A DNA stretch of 53,958 nt, from the NCBI GenBank assembly GCA_002704825.1, contig PAIY01000205.1:1-53958 (forward strand), read 5' to 3'. The stretch is from Phycisphaeraceae bacterium. GTDB taxonomy: Bacteria; Planctomycetota; Phycisphaerae; Phycisphaerales; Phycisphaeraceae. A model generated the notes under the pieces. It was not told the origin of the DNA. It made no database searches and saw only the letters and a list, made by a program, of their open reading frames with translations. Made by a program: the position numbers and the translations under genes. Position 1 is the first letter of the stretch; each line of letters starts with the position of its first letter. This document shows, in pieces, positions 8,430 through 16,556 of the stretch.

Positions 8430-9014
8430 ATGAAGATCGAATTACGCGACATTGACCAGGTCCAACCCTATCCCGGCAACCCCCGCATTAACGATGACGC
8501 CATCGATGCGGTGGCAGCTTCACTGCGGGAATTTGGCTTTCGGCAACCCATTGTTGTCGATAGCGAAAATGTGATCATCGTCGGGCATACCCGCTGGAAA
8601 GCAGCCAAGAAGCTGGAACTTGCCAAGGTCCCGGTGCATGTGGCCACCGATCTAACAGACGCGCAGGTTAAGGCCTATCGTCTTGCTGACAACCAGACCG
8701 CCAGCCTGGCTGAATGGGATTACAAACTCCTGCCCATCGAATTGTCTGCACTGCAGGAGATGGATTTTGACCTGAACCTGCTGGGCTTCGACCAGGAAGA
8801 ATTAACAAGCATGGTCAGTGGCGAAGTTCAGCAGGGATTGACCGACCCAGAAGATGTGCCCCAGCCGCCGGACGAAGCGACTACCAAACCGGGCGATATT
8901 TGGATACTTGGCAACCACCGATTGATGTGCGGTGACAGCAGTTCGCAAGAGGATTTGGACCGCCTGCTTGATGGTTCAACCATTGATCTATTTGCCAGCG
9001 ATCCTCCCTATAAT
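8430..9014 (+). CDS. ParB-domain DNA methyltransferase, 5' exon (split by intron)
   Basis: Exon 1 encodes 195 residues. Residues 1-95 are a ParB/sulfiredoxin-like domain (NPRINDDAIDAVAASLREFG, then GHTRWKAAKKL). After a linker comes WILGNHRLMCGDSS and the catalytic motif IV SDPPYN (residues 190-195) of a beta-class N6-adenine methyltransferase. ParB-MTase proteins of this type are frequent in phages and normally continue for about 200 more residues after DPPYNV. Here the codons stop at AAT (9012-9014), directly before the GTGCG start of a group II intron; unspliced reading ends at 9042-9044. AAGGA lies 8 nt before the ATG. What follows the intron belongs to a different methyltransferase family. 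Confidence 0.85.
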
Positions 9015-9709
9015 GTGCGCCTGATGTATCGCGTTTGCGCCTGAATTTAAGGCATAAATGCGAGACACCTTCCTGACAATGTTTGGAGACAAACCGTGAC
9101 CGTTTGACCGGTCATCGTACCTAGGGAGTAAGTTAGCGGCGACATGCGAACCCGCTGGCGAAATAGCTCTCCCGAGAATGTGGGACACAGGCGACGCTTC
9201 ATAGCCGTGGCAGTCCTGCTAGGTAAATCTCTCGTATGACTACTGCAAAGGAATCGACCAATACCTTCGGGAAAGTGGGCCCCCATTCCTGTTAATACTG
9301 AAGCCGCCCGGGAATTTATCCCCGCTCGGGCTAGGGAATGGTTCAAGCGGGTGAGCGTTATCGTTGTAGGCGCGAGCCCTAGCGAATCGTGATAAGCGAT
9401 TCCGAAGTCAGCGAAGTGGTCAATTATTCGCTGGTGCTTGGAGGAACAGCAGACTGCTGGTGGGTAGTGAAAGGTCGGAGTCTAACCGAGAGAGTTTATG
9501 TGTCAGTAAGGGAACCAGGGAAGCCCAGTCGAGTATGGCAGTCGCATGGATAGGCCGCATGAATCGCGGTTGAATCCCTGCCGATGAGGCGACTGGGTGA
9601 CGGAGCCTTCGTAGTAGTCTGAGGACGGGAAAGCCGTCTACATGGCGAAGGGAGGCAGGATGTTTCGTTCTGGATAACCGAAGGGTTCTTTAAATTAGGA
9701 GGGTTCCTG

Positions 9710-11386
9710 ATGAACGTGAAAGAAGTCCAGAGAAGGCTGTGGGAGCAATCTCACCAGCATAAGCAGCACAGGGAATCGGGCACACCGTTGTTCCCGGTCG
9801 ATCAATACGATGACCGGCTTCGGAACCTGATGGACCTGATACACCAACCGCAATGGTTGCGTGCTGCTGCTGTGCGGGTGCTCAGGCGTTCCCATGGCAA
9901 AGCGCCGGGCGTAGATGGAGTGACGACTCGCCAGTTCCGCAAGGGATTGTCGGGCAAAGTCGAAAATCTGCGTCTGGAGTTAAAGCGTGGAACTTACCAG
10001 CCTCAACCGCTCAAGCGCGTCATGATTCCCAAATCCAACGGGAAAATGCGAGCTTTGGGCATCCCGTGTCTGCGGGATAAGATCGTGCAAGAGGCCATTC
10101 GCATGGCACTTGAGCCTGTCTTTGAGGTGGAATTCCACGACAACTCTTATGGGTTCCGGCCCAATCGAAACACGCATCATGCGGTCTTCCGCTGTCAACA
10201 CCTGATGAGAAGTGGTTTCTCATGGGTGATTGAGGGAGACGTCAAAGCGTGCTTCGATGAGATCTCGCATCAGTCCATCCTACGGGCTGTGCGGGAAAAG
10301 GTCATGGACAACAAATTCCTCGACCTGTTGCGTCGCTTCCTTAAAAGCGGCGTGAAGGTTGGCGATGTTGTTATGCCAACTGAGAAAGGTGTCCCACAAG
10401 GGGGCGTGATCTCACCGTTGCTGGCCAATGCGGTCCTTAATAAGCTGGACTGGTTCCTGCATCACAAGGGAACGTATGGCAACGAACAGCATCGGGCCAG
10501 TCGGTTCCGTCAGCCGAACGTACGTTTTGTTCGCTACGCAGACGACTGGTGTGTCTTTGTCACAAGAGCATCCCGGCAGTATGCCGAGGGGCTTCGTGAT
10601 CAAATCCGTGACTTCCTTCGCCATGAATGTGGTCTGGAATTATCGGCTGAAAAGACGCACGTCACGCATGTCCGCGATGGGTTCGACTTTCTCAGCTTCC
10701 ACCTGAACCGAACAACGGGGCAGCGTGGCAAGGATGTGCCCAAGATCAAAGTGAGTCAGAAGGCACTGGCAAATGTGAAGCAGCGACTGCACGACGCCAT
10801 GCGCAACCGTCCCCATCAGGAGTCGGTGGCATTGCGTATCAAACGTGGCTCAGCCGTTGTACGTGGGTGGTCGGAATACTTCCGCATTGCCCACAACTTC
10901 ACGGACCTCGCTGGAACTTTGGATCACCATGCACTCTGGATAGCCCTGAAGGCGATCTGTCGTAAAAACGACATCCCCACGGGCCGGGCAATGAAACGGT
11001 TCTACCGTGATGGCAAGATTCATATTGATGAATTCTGCGAACTTGAACAGTTCAGCAAATTCTCACTGAAGCTGGACTATCGCGGCCCGGAACCCTACGA
11101 GCCCGGAGAAGGAGAGTATGAATCCGAAGACGATTTGGAAGCGGCGTTCGCACGGTTCAACGAACGCCAACGCTTTGGAAGTCTGGATGTGAAATTCCTA
11201 ACTCTGCGGCGGGACGGCTATCGTTGCTGCGCCTGTGGCAGAAAGGTCACAAACGAGACATCCCAAGTTGACCATATTGTCCCAGTCAAGCGCTTTGCAA
11301 GTTTTGCAATGGCGAGCTTCGACGACAACCTCCAGACCCTGTGTCTGGATTGCCACAAGGAGAAACACCATGCGCATGCTAGCTAA
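9710..11386 (+). CDS. ltrA: Group II intron reverse transcriptase/maturase with HNH endonuclease
   Basis: A 558-aa multi-domain intron protein. The reverse transcriptase spans about residues 40-320, with RAPGVDGVT-like KAPGVDGVTTRQF, the PKSNGKMRALGIPCLRDK block, VIEGDVKACFD and the catalytic FVRYADDW. The maturase/thumb (X) domain follows (…RGWSEYFRIAHN…). The C-terminus is a Zn-type HNH endonuclease: CCACG…VDHIVPVKRF…NLQTLCLDCHKEKH. It would help splice the RNA, reverse-transcribe the intron and nick the second DNA strand at new targets. TAGGAGGG precedes the ATG. All catalytic motifs look intact, so the intron may still be mobile. Confidence 0.93.
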   Translation: MNVKEVQRRLWEQSHQHKQHRESGTPLFPVDQYDDRLRNLMDLIHQPQWLRAAAVRVLRRSHGKAPGVDGVTTRQFRKGLSGKVENLRLELKRGTYQPQPLKRVMIPKSNGKMRALGIPCLRDKIVQEAIRMALEPVFEVEFHDNSYGFRPNRNTHHAVFRCQHLMRSGFSWVIEGDVKACFDEISHQSILRAVREKVMDNKFLDLLRRFLKSGVKVGDVVMPTEKGVPQGGVISPLLANAVLNKLDWFLHHKGTYGNEQHRASRFRQPNVRFVRYADDWCVFVTRASRQYAEGLRDQIRDFLRHECGLELSAEKTHVTHVRDGFDFLSFHLNRTTGQRGKDVPKIKVSQKALANVKQRLHDAMRNRPHQESVALRIKRGSAVVRGWSEYFRIAHNFTDLAGTLDHHALWIALKAICRKNDIPTGRAMKRFYRDGKIHIDEFCELEQFSKFSLKLDYRGPEPYEPGEGEYESEDDLEAAFARFNERQRFGSLDVKFLTLRRDGYRCCACGRKVTNETSQVDHIVPVKRFASFAMASFDDNLQTLCLDCHKEKHHAHAS

Positions 11387-11398
11387 GAAACATCGGGA

Positions 11399-11471
11399 AA
11401 GCCGGATGCACGGAAACATGCACGTCCGGTTTGGGGTTGGGGTCGGGATGCAAACTCCCGGCCTACACCAC
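11399..11471 (+). ncRNA. Group II intron domains V and VI
   Basis: Domain V is a 34-nt hairpin with the AGC catalytic triad at 11400-11402, a GAAA tetraloop, and the 3' strand TGCACGTCCGGTTT. One C.A mismatch lies next to the tetraloop. Domain VI follows with GTCGGGA pairing to TCCCGGC and a likely branch-point A in CTAC just before the 3' end. Confidence 0.85.
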
Positions 11472-13061
11472 ACCGGCAAGGACTTCGTCTACCCCGACAA
11501 CTACGGCGAGGGCCTCGACACCTACCTCAAACGCACCCAGCAAAAAGACGAAGACGGCTTCTGGCAATCCACCAACAACGAAACCTCCGGCCGAAAACAC
11601 GCCAACTGGCTGAGCATGATGACCCCGCGGCTAACCCTCGCCCGTAACCTGCTTCGTGATGATGGGGTGATCTGTATTTCAATCGACGACAACGAGGTCG
11701 CGAATTTGAAATCACTTTGCGACGAGGTAATAGGAGCAGAAAACTTCTTGGGAACGATATGTGTTGTGAGCAATCTCAAAGGCCGTAGTGACGACAAGCA
11801 CTTCGCTACGGCACATAATTATCTGCTCGCTTACGCTCGGACAAACTTTGAAACATACGGCGTCCCTTTGCCTGAAGAATATCTGGATGATTATCCTGAG
11901 ACTGACTTAGATGGTAATAGATTCCGACTCCAAGGCTTGCGAAAAAGGGGAGCGGGCGCTAAACGCGAAGACAGGCCCAATATGTTCTATCCCTTTTATA
12001 TCTCGCCGACGGATGGAAAGGTCAGCGTCACACAAAGCCCGATTTACACTGTGGAGGTTTTACCTCAACTCTCTGATGGAAGCGATGGGCGATGGCGCTG
12101 GGGTCGTGACACTGCTGAACAACGCGCAGACGAATTAAAGGGGCAAACAGTTGGTTCGGAGAAAAGGTGGGACGTGTTTCAAATTGACTATGCGGAATCT
12201 GGTGGTGAGAGCAAGCGGATCAAGCCTAAAACATTGTGGATGGGATCTGGCTTCGCCAACGAGTCAGGGACACTCGAACTAAAGAAATTGCTAGGAAAAG
12301 GTGTTTTTGACACACCTAAACCCATCGGTCTGGTGAAATATATGCTCCATTTTGCCACTGCAAATGATAAGAACGACCTCATCCTCGACTTCTTCGCCGG
12401 TTCTGGCACGACGGGGCATGCGGTGATGGCGCAGAACGCGGAGGACGGCGGCAATCGGCGTTACATCTGCGTGCAATTGCCTGAGCCGTTGGATGAGCCG
12501 GTGACGCTGGATGATGGCGTGGTGTGTGAGACGATTTTCGACCTCACCCGCGAACGCCTCAAACGGGCGGGTAGGAAACTCAAGGAAGAAGCCGGGTTAA
12601 ACGCCGACAAACTCGACACCGGGATGCGGGTGTTCAAACTCGATAGCAGTAACTTCACCGCATGGAACAGCGATCCGACGGCCAGCGAGGACGAGTTGTT
12701 CAAGCGATTGGAGCAACTCGCCGACCACACCGTACCCGGCCGATCCGAGACGGACATTCTCTGGGAGATGCTCCTGAAGATGGGCCTGCCGATGGATCTG
12801 CAACTTGAACGCTTCGAGTTGGAAGAGGCCCCCGGAACCACTTTCATCGGCGTGGCCGACCGCACGCGTGTGATCAGCACGCAGGCGTCGATCCCAACCG
12901 CGGCGTTGGAGGCGCTCCTGGAGCAGGACATCCCGCCCTCGGAGTTGGTGGTGCTCGACAGTGCGTTTGAGAATGATACGGCCCGAGCCAACATCGCCAC
13001 GCTGTACAAGCAGCGCAAGGACGAAGATGGCAAGCCGGTCTGCAACCTGAAGGTGGTGTAA
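11472..13061 (+). CDS. mod: Type III restriction-modification Mod subunit, 3' exon (5' part missing)
   Basis: Encodes 529 residues of a type III R-M methyltransferase. It begins TGKDFVYPDNYGEGLDTYL, the sequence that normally follows DPPYN in Mod proteins. HANWLSMMTPRLTLARNLLRDDGVICISIDD follows, then the target-recognition region, then motif I DFFAGSGTTGHAV near 12390, which is the AdoMet-binding loop in the beta-class order (motif IV before I). The C-terminus RVFKLDSSNF… is the usual Mod tail. The normal 5' end with its own DPPY motif is absent. The frame is open from 11235, but those upstream codons lie inside the intron. In frame with exon 1 it would make a 724-aa hybrid. Res starts 3 nt after the stop. 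Confidence 0.88.
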   Translation, partial: TGKDFVYPDNYGEGLDTYLKRTQQKDEDGFWQSTNNETSGRKHANWLSMMTPRLTLARNLLRDDGVICISIDDNEVANLKSLCDEVIGAENFLGTICVVSNLKGRSDDKHFATAHNYLLAYARTNFETYGVPLPEEYLDDYPETDLDGNRFRLQGLRKRGAGAKREDRPNMFYPFYISPTDGKVSVTQSPIYTVEVLPQLSDGSDGRWRWGRDTAEQRADELKGQTVGSEKRWDVFQIDYAESGGESKRIKPKTLWMGSGFANESGTLELKKLLGKGVFDTPKPIGLVKYMLHFATANDKNDLILDFFAGSGTTGHAVMAQNAEDGGNRRYICVQLPEPLDEPVTLDDGVVCETIFDLTRERLKRAGRKLKEEAGLNADKLDTGMRVFKLDSSNFTAWNSDPTASEDELFKRLEQLADHTVPGRSETDILWEMLLKMGLPMDLQLERFELEEAPGTTFIGVADRTRVISTQASIPTAALEALLEQDIPPSELVVLDSAFENDTARANIATLYKQRKDEDGKPVCNLKVV

Positions 13062-13064
13062 GGT

Positions 13065-16000
13065 ATGTCGGATGTAACATTTCAATTCGACCCCAAGCAG
13101 CAGTTCCAGCTCGACGCGATTGACGCGACGGTGAGCCTGTTCTCCGGCCAACCACGCAGCGGGCAGGCGGGTGGGAACCTGTCGATCGAAGTCGGCGGCG
13201 GGACTGGCGAGGGGCTGTATCAACACGCACTGGGACTGGGCAACCAACTGACGATCAGCCGCAATCAGGTGCTCAAAAACCTGCAAGCGGCTCAGGACAA
13301 ACAAGGGTTGATGCCCGACAGCAGCCTGATCCCCGCGTTACCTGACGATACGGATGCGCCGGCCCCGATGAACTTCACCATCAGCATGGAGACGGGTACG
13401 GGCAAGACGTATGTCTACCTGCGGACGATGCGTCAGATGCACGCAGAGTTTGGGTGGAGCAAGTTCTTTATCGTCGTGCCATCGGTGGCAATCCGTGAAG
13501 GCGTCAAGCAGAGTCTGCGCGATACGGACAAGCATTTGCGCGAGCTGTACAACGGCGAGCCGATGGACTTTTTTGTTTATGACGGCAAGAAACCAACGGA
13601 ACTGGCCGCGTTTGCCCGTAACAGTTGCCTGTCGGTCTGCATCATCAACATCCAGGCGTTTATCAAGGACGCGGATGTTGATCACACGATGGAGGAGGCC
13701 AAGCGTAGCGGCAACGTGATCTACAAGCCCCAGGAGGACTTGCAAGGCAAGGCCCCAATCGAGTTTGTCCGGGCCTGCAACCCGATCGTGATTATTGACG
13801 AGCCGCAAAGCGTGGACAGCACAGCCAAGAGCAAGAAGGCGATCCGTCGGCTGAATCCGATGTTCTGTTTGCGTTACTCGGCGACGCACAAAGAACCGTA
13901 CAACATGGTTTACGACCTGGGCCCGGTGGAGGCCCGACGCAAGGAACTGGTCAAAGGCATCGTGGTGACGTCGGTCCGCGAAGGTGGGCTGCCAGCCGGG
14001 GCGGTGCTCAAATGCGTGCGCGTCGGATACAAGGGCAATGCGAAGATGCCCAGCGCCGATCTTGAACTGCTGGTACTCGATGCCAAGGGTTCTCCCAAGC
14101 TCAAAAAGGTGACCGTCAAGGGCAACGAAGAGTTGGATTCACCCAAGGTAACCAAGGGCAACAGCGCCTATGCCGATATGCGGGTTGATGGCATCTCAAT
14201 GGAAAGTGGCGTCGAGATCAACATCCACGGCCAAGCTCACTATTTTGAAGAAGGCCAAGGCATCGGGCAAGTCGATGAGCATGTCATCAAAGCCATGGTG
14301 GTCAAGACGGTCGAAAAGCACCTGCTTAAGGAAAAACAGTTGCAGGGTCGGCTGGCGATCGGCAAAGACTCCACGCCCGGAAGTGACGATCAGGATCGGC
14401 GGATCAAGGTGTTGTCGCTGATCTTCCTGGACAAGGTCGCGGACTATCGCAAGTACGATGCAAACGGCACCCCCTCGCCGGGCAAAGTGCATCAATGGAT
14501 TGAGGAGGCTTTGGACAAGTATCGCAAGGAGCCCCGGTTCAATGGCTTACCTGCGCTGACCCATGACAACGCCAAATTGCACGACGGCTATTTCGCACAA
14601 GACAAAAAAGGTAAAGCCAAAGACACCAAGGGCAATACCAAGGACGACGAAACTGCCTACGAAAAGATCATGCAGAACAAAGGCAAGTTGCTCGATCCCG
14701 ACGATCCACTGCGCATCATCATCAGCCATTCGGCATTGCGGGAGGGGTGGGACAACCCCAACGTCTTTCAGATATGCAAACTCGGTGGTGCGCAGACGGC
14801 AACGCGGCGGCGTCAGGAGTTGGGCCGTGGTCTGCGCTTGCCGGTGGATGCAAGCGGCGTGCGTATTCGCGACAAGGTGATCAATGAACTCACTGTCGTT
14901 GGCGCGGAGGATTACACCTCGTATGCCAAGGGCTTGCAAAACGAGTTTCAGGAAGAGTGCGGCGTGACGTTCGGCATCGTGCTGCCGCGTGCATTCGCGG
15001 AGTTGGAGACGGTCGAAGGGCCCATCGGTTTTGAGAAGGCGAGCAAACTCCACGGTGAACTAAAAGATGCGGGGCTAATCGACGAGGAAAACAAGCTGGT
15101 GGAAGATCCAGACTTCAAGTCCATGCCCGATCAGTTGTCTGGTGCATTCAGGCCGTTTAGCACTGAGATTGAAAAGATTCTGCTTGAGCACAAGATCGAG
15201 CATCATGTTCGCCCCGACAAGCCTCGAACCAAAATCAAGCTGAACAAGTCGCTGCTGGATCACCCCGCTTTCAAGGCGATGTGGAAAAAAGTCTCGCGGC
15301 GGACAAGGTATCGACTCGATTTGGATTCCGACAAACTGATCAAGAATGCAGCAAAGTCCCTCAAGGACCACTTCATTGTCCATGACATCAGTCGGAAAGT
15401 GGAAATTACCACCAGCGACCTTAAAGTTTCCGCAAAAGGTGTGTCCTCTGGAAAAGTACGAGAGAACAAGGCCGAACAGGTTGATTCCAAAGAGCGGCTC
15501 CCAGACCCGTTGAGCTATCTTTCAGCTCGTATTGACCTGAGCCGTAAGAGCTTGTCGAGTATCCTCAAGGACTCGGGCACGTTTACAAACTTCAGTAAGC
15601 ATCCGGCACGGTATCTCGAAGACTGCACCCGGCTGATCCGTCACACGTTGTCCGCAGAGCTTGTTGAGGGTGTTAAGTATGAGCCGATGGACGGCAGTTG
15701 CTACGAGCAGCGAAAGCTCAACGAGCTTGATGGGCAGGAAATCGCGCACAGCCTCGACCGCATCGTCAATCTGCCACAGGAAGAAGATGAGCCGTTGCGC
15801 AGTTTGACTCAACCCGTTGCTGTGGACTCAGCAGTTGAGTACAGCTTTGCTTTGGACATGCAGAACCGCAGCGATGTCCTGTGCTTCGCCAAGCTGCCCA
15901 ACGGGTTCAAGGTTCCCACGCCTGTAGGCGACTACAATCCCGATTGGGTTGTCATCAAGAAGGATGGCCAGGATGAGCCCACCCTCTATCTTGTCCGGGA

Positions 16001-16127
16001 AACCAAGGACACCCTCTCCGAGGAAACGCTGCGAGAAAGCGAGCGATACAAAATCCGCTGCGCACGCAAGCACTTCAAGGCGCTTGGCATCGACTATGCC
16101 GTTTGCGTAACAGCGGATCAGGTCTAG
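13065..16127 (+). CDS. res: Type III restriction enzyme Res subunit
   Basis: A 1020-aa SF2 translocase/endonuclease, normal length for Res. Walker A is METGTGKTYVYLR at residues 108-120, the DEAD-box equivalent is IIDEPQSVD (about 243-251), motif III is RYSATHK, and SHSALREGWDNPN followed by RRQELGRGLRLP are motifs V-VI. The C-terminal nuclease is PD-(D/E)XK type: DYNPDWVVI…LYLVRETKDT. Res cuts DNA only in complex with Mod after ATP-driven communication between two head-to-head sites. Here its Mod is a chimera, so restriction depends on whether the spliced hybrid still binds Res. Mod and Res are 3 nt apart, clearly one operon. Confidence 0.92.
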   Translation: MSDVTFQFDPKQQFQLDAIDATVSLFSGQPRSGQAGGNLSIEVGGGTGEGLYQHALGLGNQLTISRNQVLKNLQAAQDKQGLMPDSSLIPALPDDTDAPAPMNFTISMETGTGKTYVYLRTMRQMHAEFGWSKFFIVVPSVAIREGVKQSLRDTDKHLRELYNGEPMDFFVYDGKKPTELAAFARNSCLSVCIINIQAFIKDADVDHTMEEAKRSGNVIYKPQEDLQGKAPIEFVRACNPIVIIDEPQSVDSTAKSKKAIRRLNPMFCLRYSATHKEPYNMVYDLGPVEARRKELVKGIVVTSVREGGLPAGAVLKCVRVGYKGNAKMPSADLELLVLDAKGSPKLKKVTVKGNEELDSPKVTKGNSAYADMRVDGISMESGVEINIHGQAHYFEEGQGIGQVDEHVIKAMVVKTVEKHLLKEKQLQGRLAIGKDSTPGSDDQDRRIKVLSLIFLDKVADYRKYDANGTPSPGKVHQWIEEALDKYRKEPRFNGLPALTHDNAKLHDGYFAQDKKGKAKDTKGNTKDDETAYEKIMQNKGKLLDPDDPLRIIISHSALREGWDNPNVFQICKLGGAQTATRRRQELGRGLRLPVDASGVRIRDKVINELTVVGAEDYTSYAKGLQNEFQEECGVTFGIVLPRAFAELETVEGPIGFEKASKLHGELKDAGLIDEENKLVEDPDFKSMPDQLSGAFRPFSTEIEKILLEHKIEHHVRPDKPRTKIKLNKSLLDHPAFKAMWKKVSRRTRYRLDLDSDKLIKNAAKSLKDHFIVHDISRKVEITTSDLKVSAKGVSSGKVRENKAEQVDSKERLPDPLSYLSARIDLSRKSLSSILKDSGTFTNFSKHPARYLEDCTRLIRHTLSAELVEGVKYEPMDGSCYEQRKLNELDGQEIAHSLDRIVNLPQEEDEPLRSLTQPVAVDSAVEYSFALDMQNRSDVLCFAKLPNGFKVPTPVGDYNPDWVVIKKDGQDEPTLYLVRETKDTLSEETLRESERYKIRCARKHFKALGIDYAVCVTADQV

Positions 16128-16426
16128 CAACTGCGGTGCCAATGACGAAGGCTCTCAATGCTCGATATGTCGCACACTGCATTGCGTTCGACATATCGGC
16201 ATACGGCTGCCAGATTCCCCTTGGTATCCACTAGAAATGACTTGAATCGGCTTTGATACACATACCTGCCCCCCACGGTGCCGATGTGCATATCATCATT
16301 TGTATGTGTCAACGTCCCCCGCCGTGATGACTTGCTAGTCATACTCGTGCATCGTCTTTCAACAGATCAAGACAGTTTTCTGCAGAGCAAGTAAACAACT
16401 GTTTTTAAAGAATTTTGCCGAACATC

Positions 16427-16455
16427 TTGACATCCTAACAGAATCCGTACACAAT
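16427..16455 (+). promoter_or_regulatory. Sigma-70-type promoter for the ATPase operon
   Basis: TTGACA (16427-16432), a 17-nt spacer and CACAAT (16450-16455) lie about 100 nt before the ATG of the SMC-like ATPase. The rest of the 429-nt gap after res shows no convincing gene or terminator. Confidence 0.55.
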
Positions 16456-16556
16456 ACCCTTCACATTCCGTGGCGGCCAGCATGTTGTTGTGTTGGGACT
16501 TGGTTGAAAACGCGACGCTACGGGGGATCATCAACGGTTTATGTGAGGAGTTTTTG

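Larger units (their letters stand above)
9015..11471 (+). mobile_element. Group II intron with its own RT/maturase
   Basis: A complete 2,457-bp group II intron. It opens with the consensus GTGCG at 9015, carries a long structured 5' region (domains I-III, 9015 to about 9700), an intron-encoded protein at 9710-11386 in domain IV, domain V at 11399-11432 and domain VI ending CCTACACCAC at 11471. The 3' boundary is set by domain VI and by the fact that the codons ACC GGC AAG starting at 11472 complete DPPYN-TGKDFVYP in frame. The insertion lies inside the codons of the conserved DPPY motif, a target present in many methyltransferase genes. The exons on either side come from different gene families. 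The exact 3' splice site could be off by a few nt. Confidence 0.88.

Noticed and set aside
9047..9346. Minus-strand frame of 99 codons
   Set aside because: Lies within the structured 5' part of the group II intron; an effect of the RNA structure.
16124..16342. Minus-strand 72-aa frame after res
   Set aside because: No ribosome site and no recognisable pattern; convergent into res without space for a terminator.
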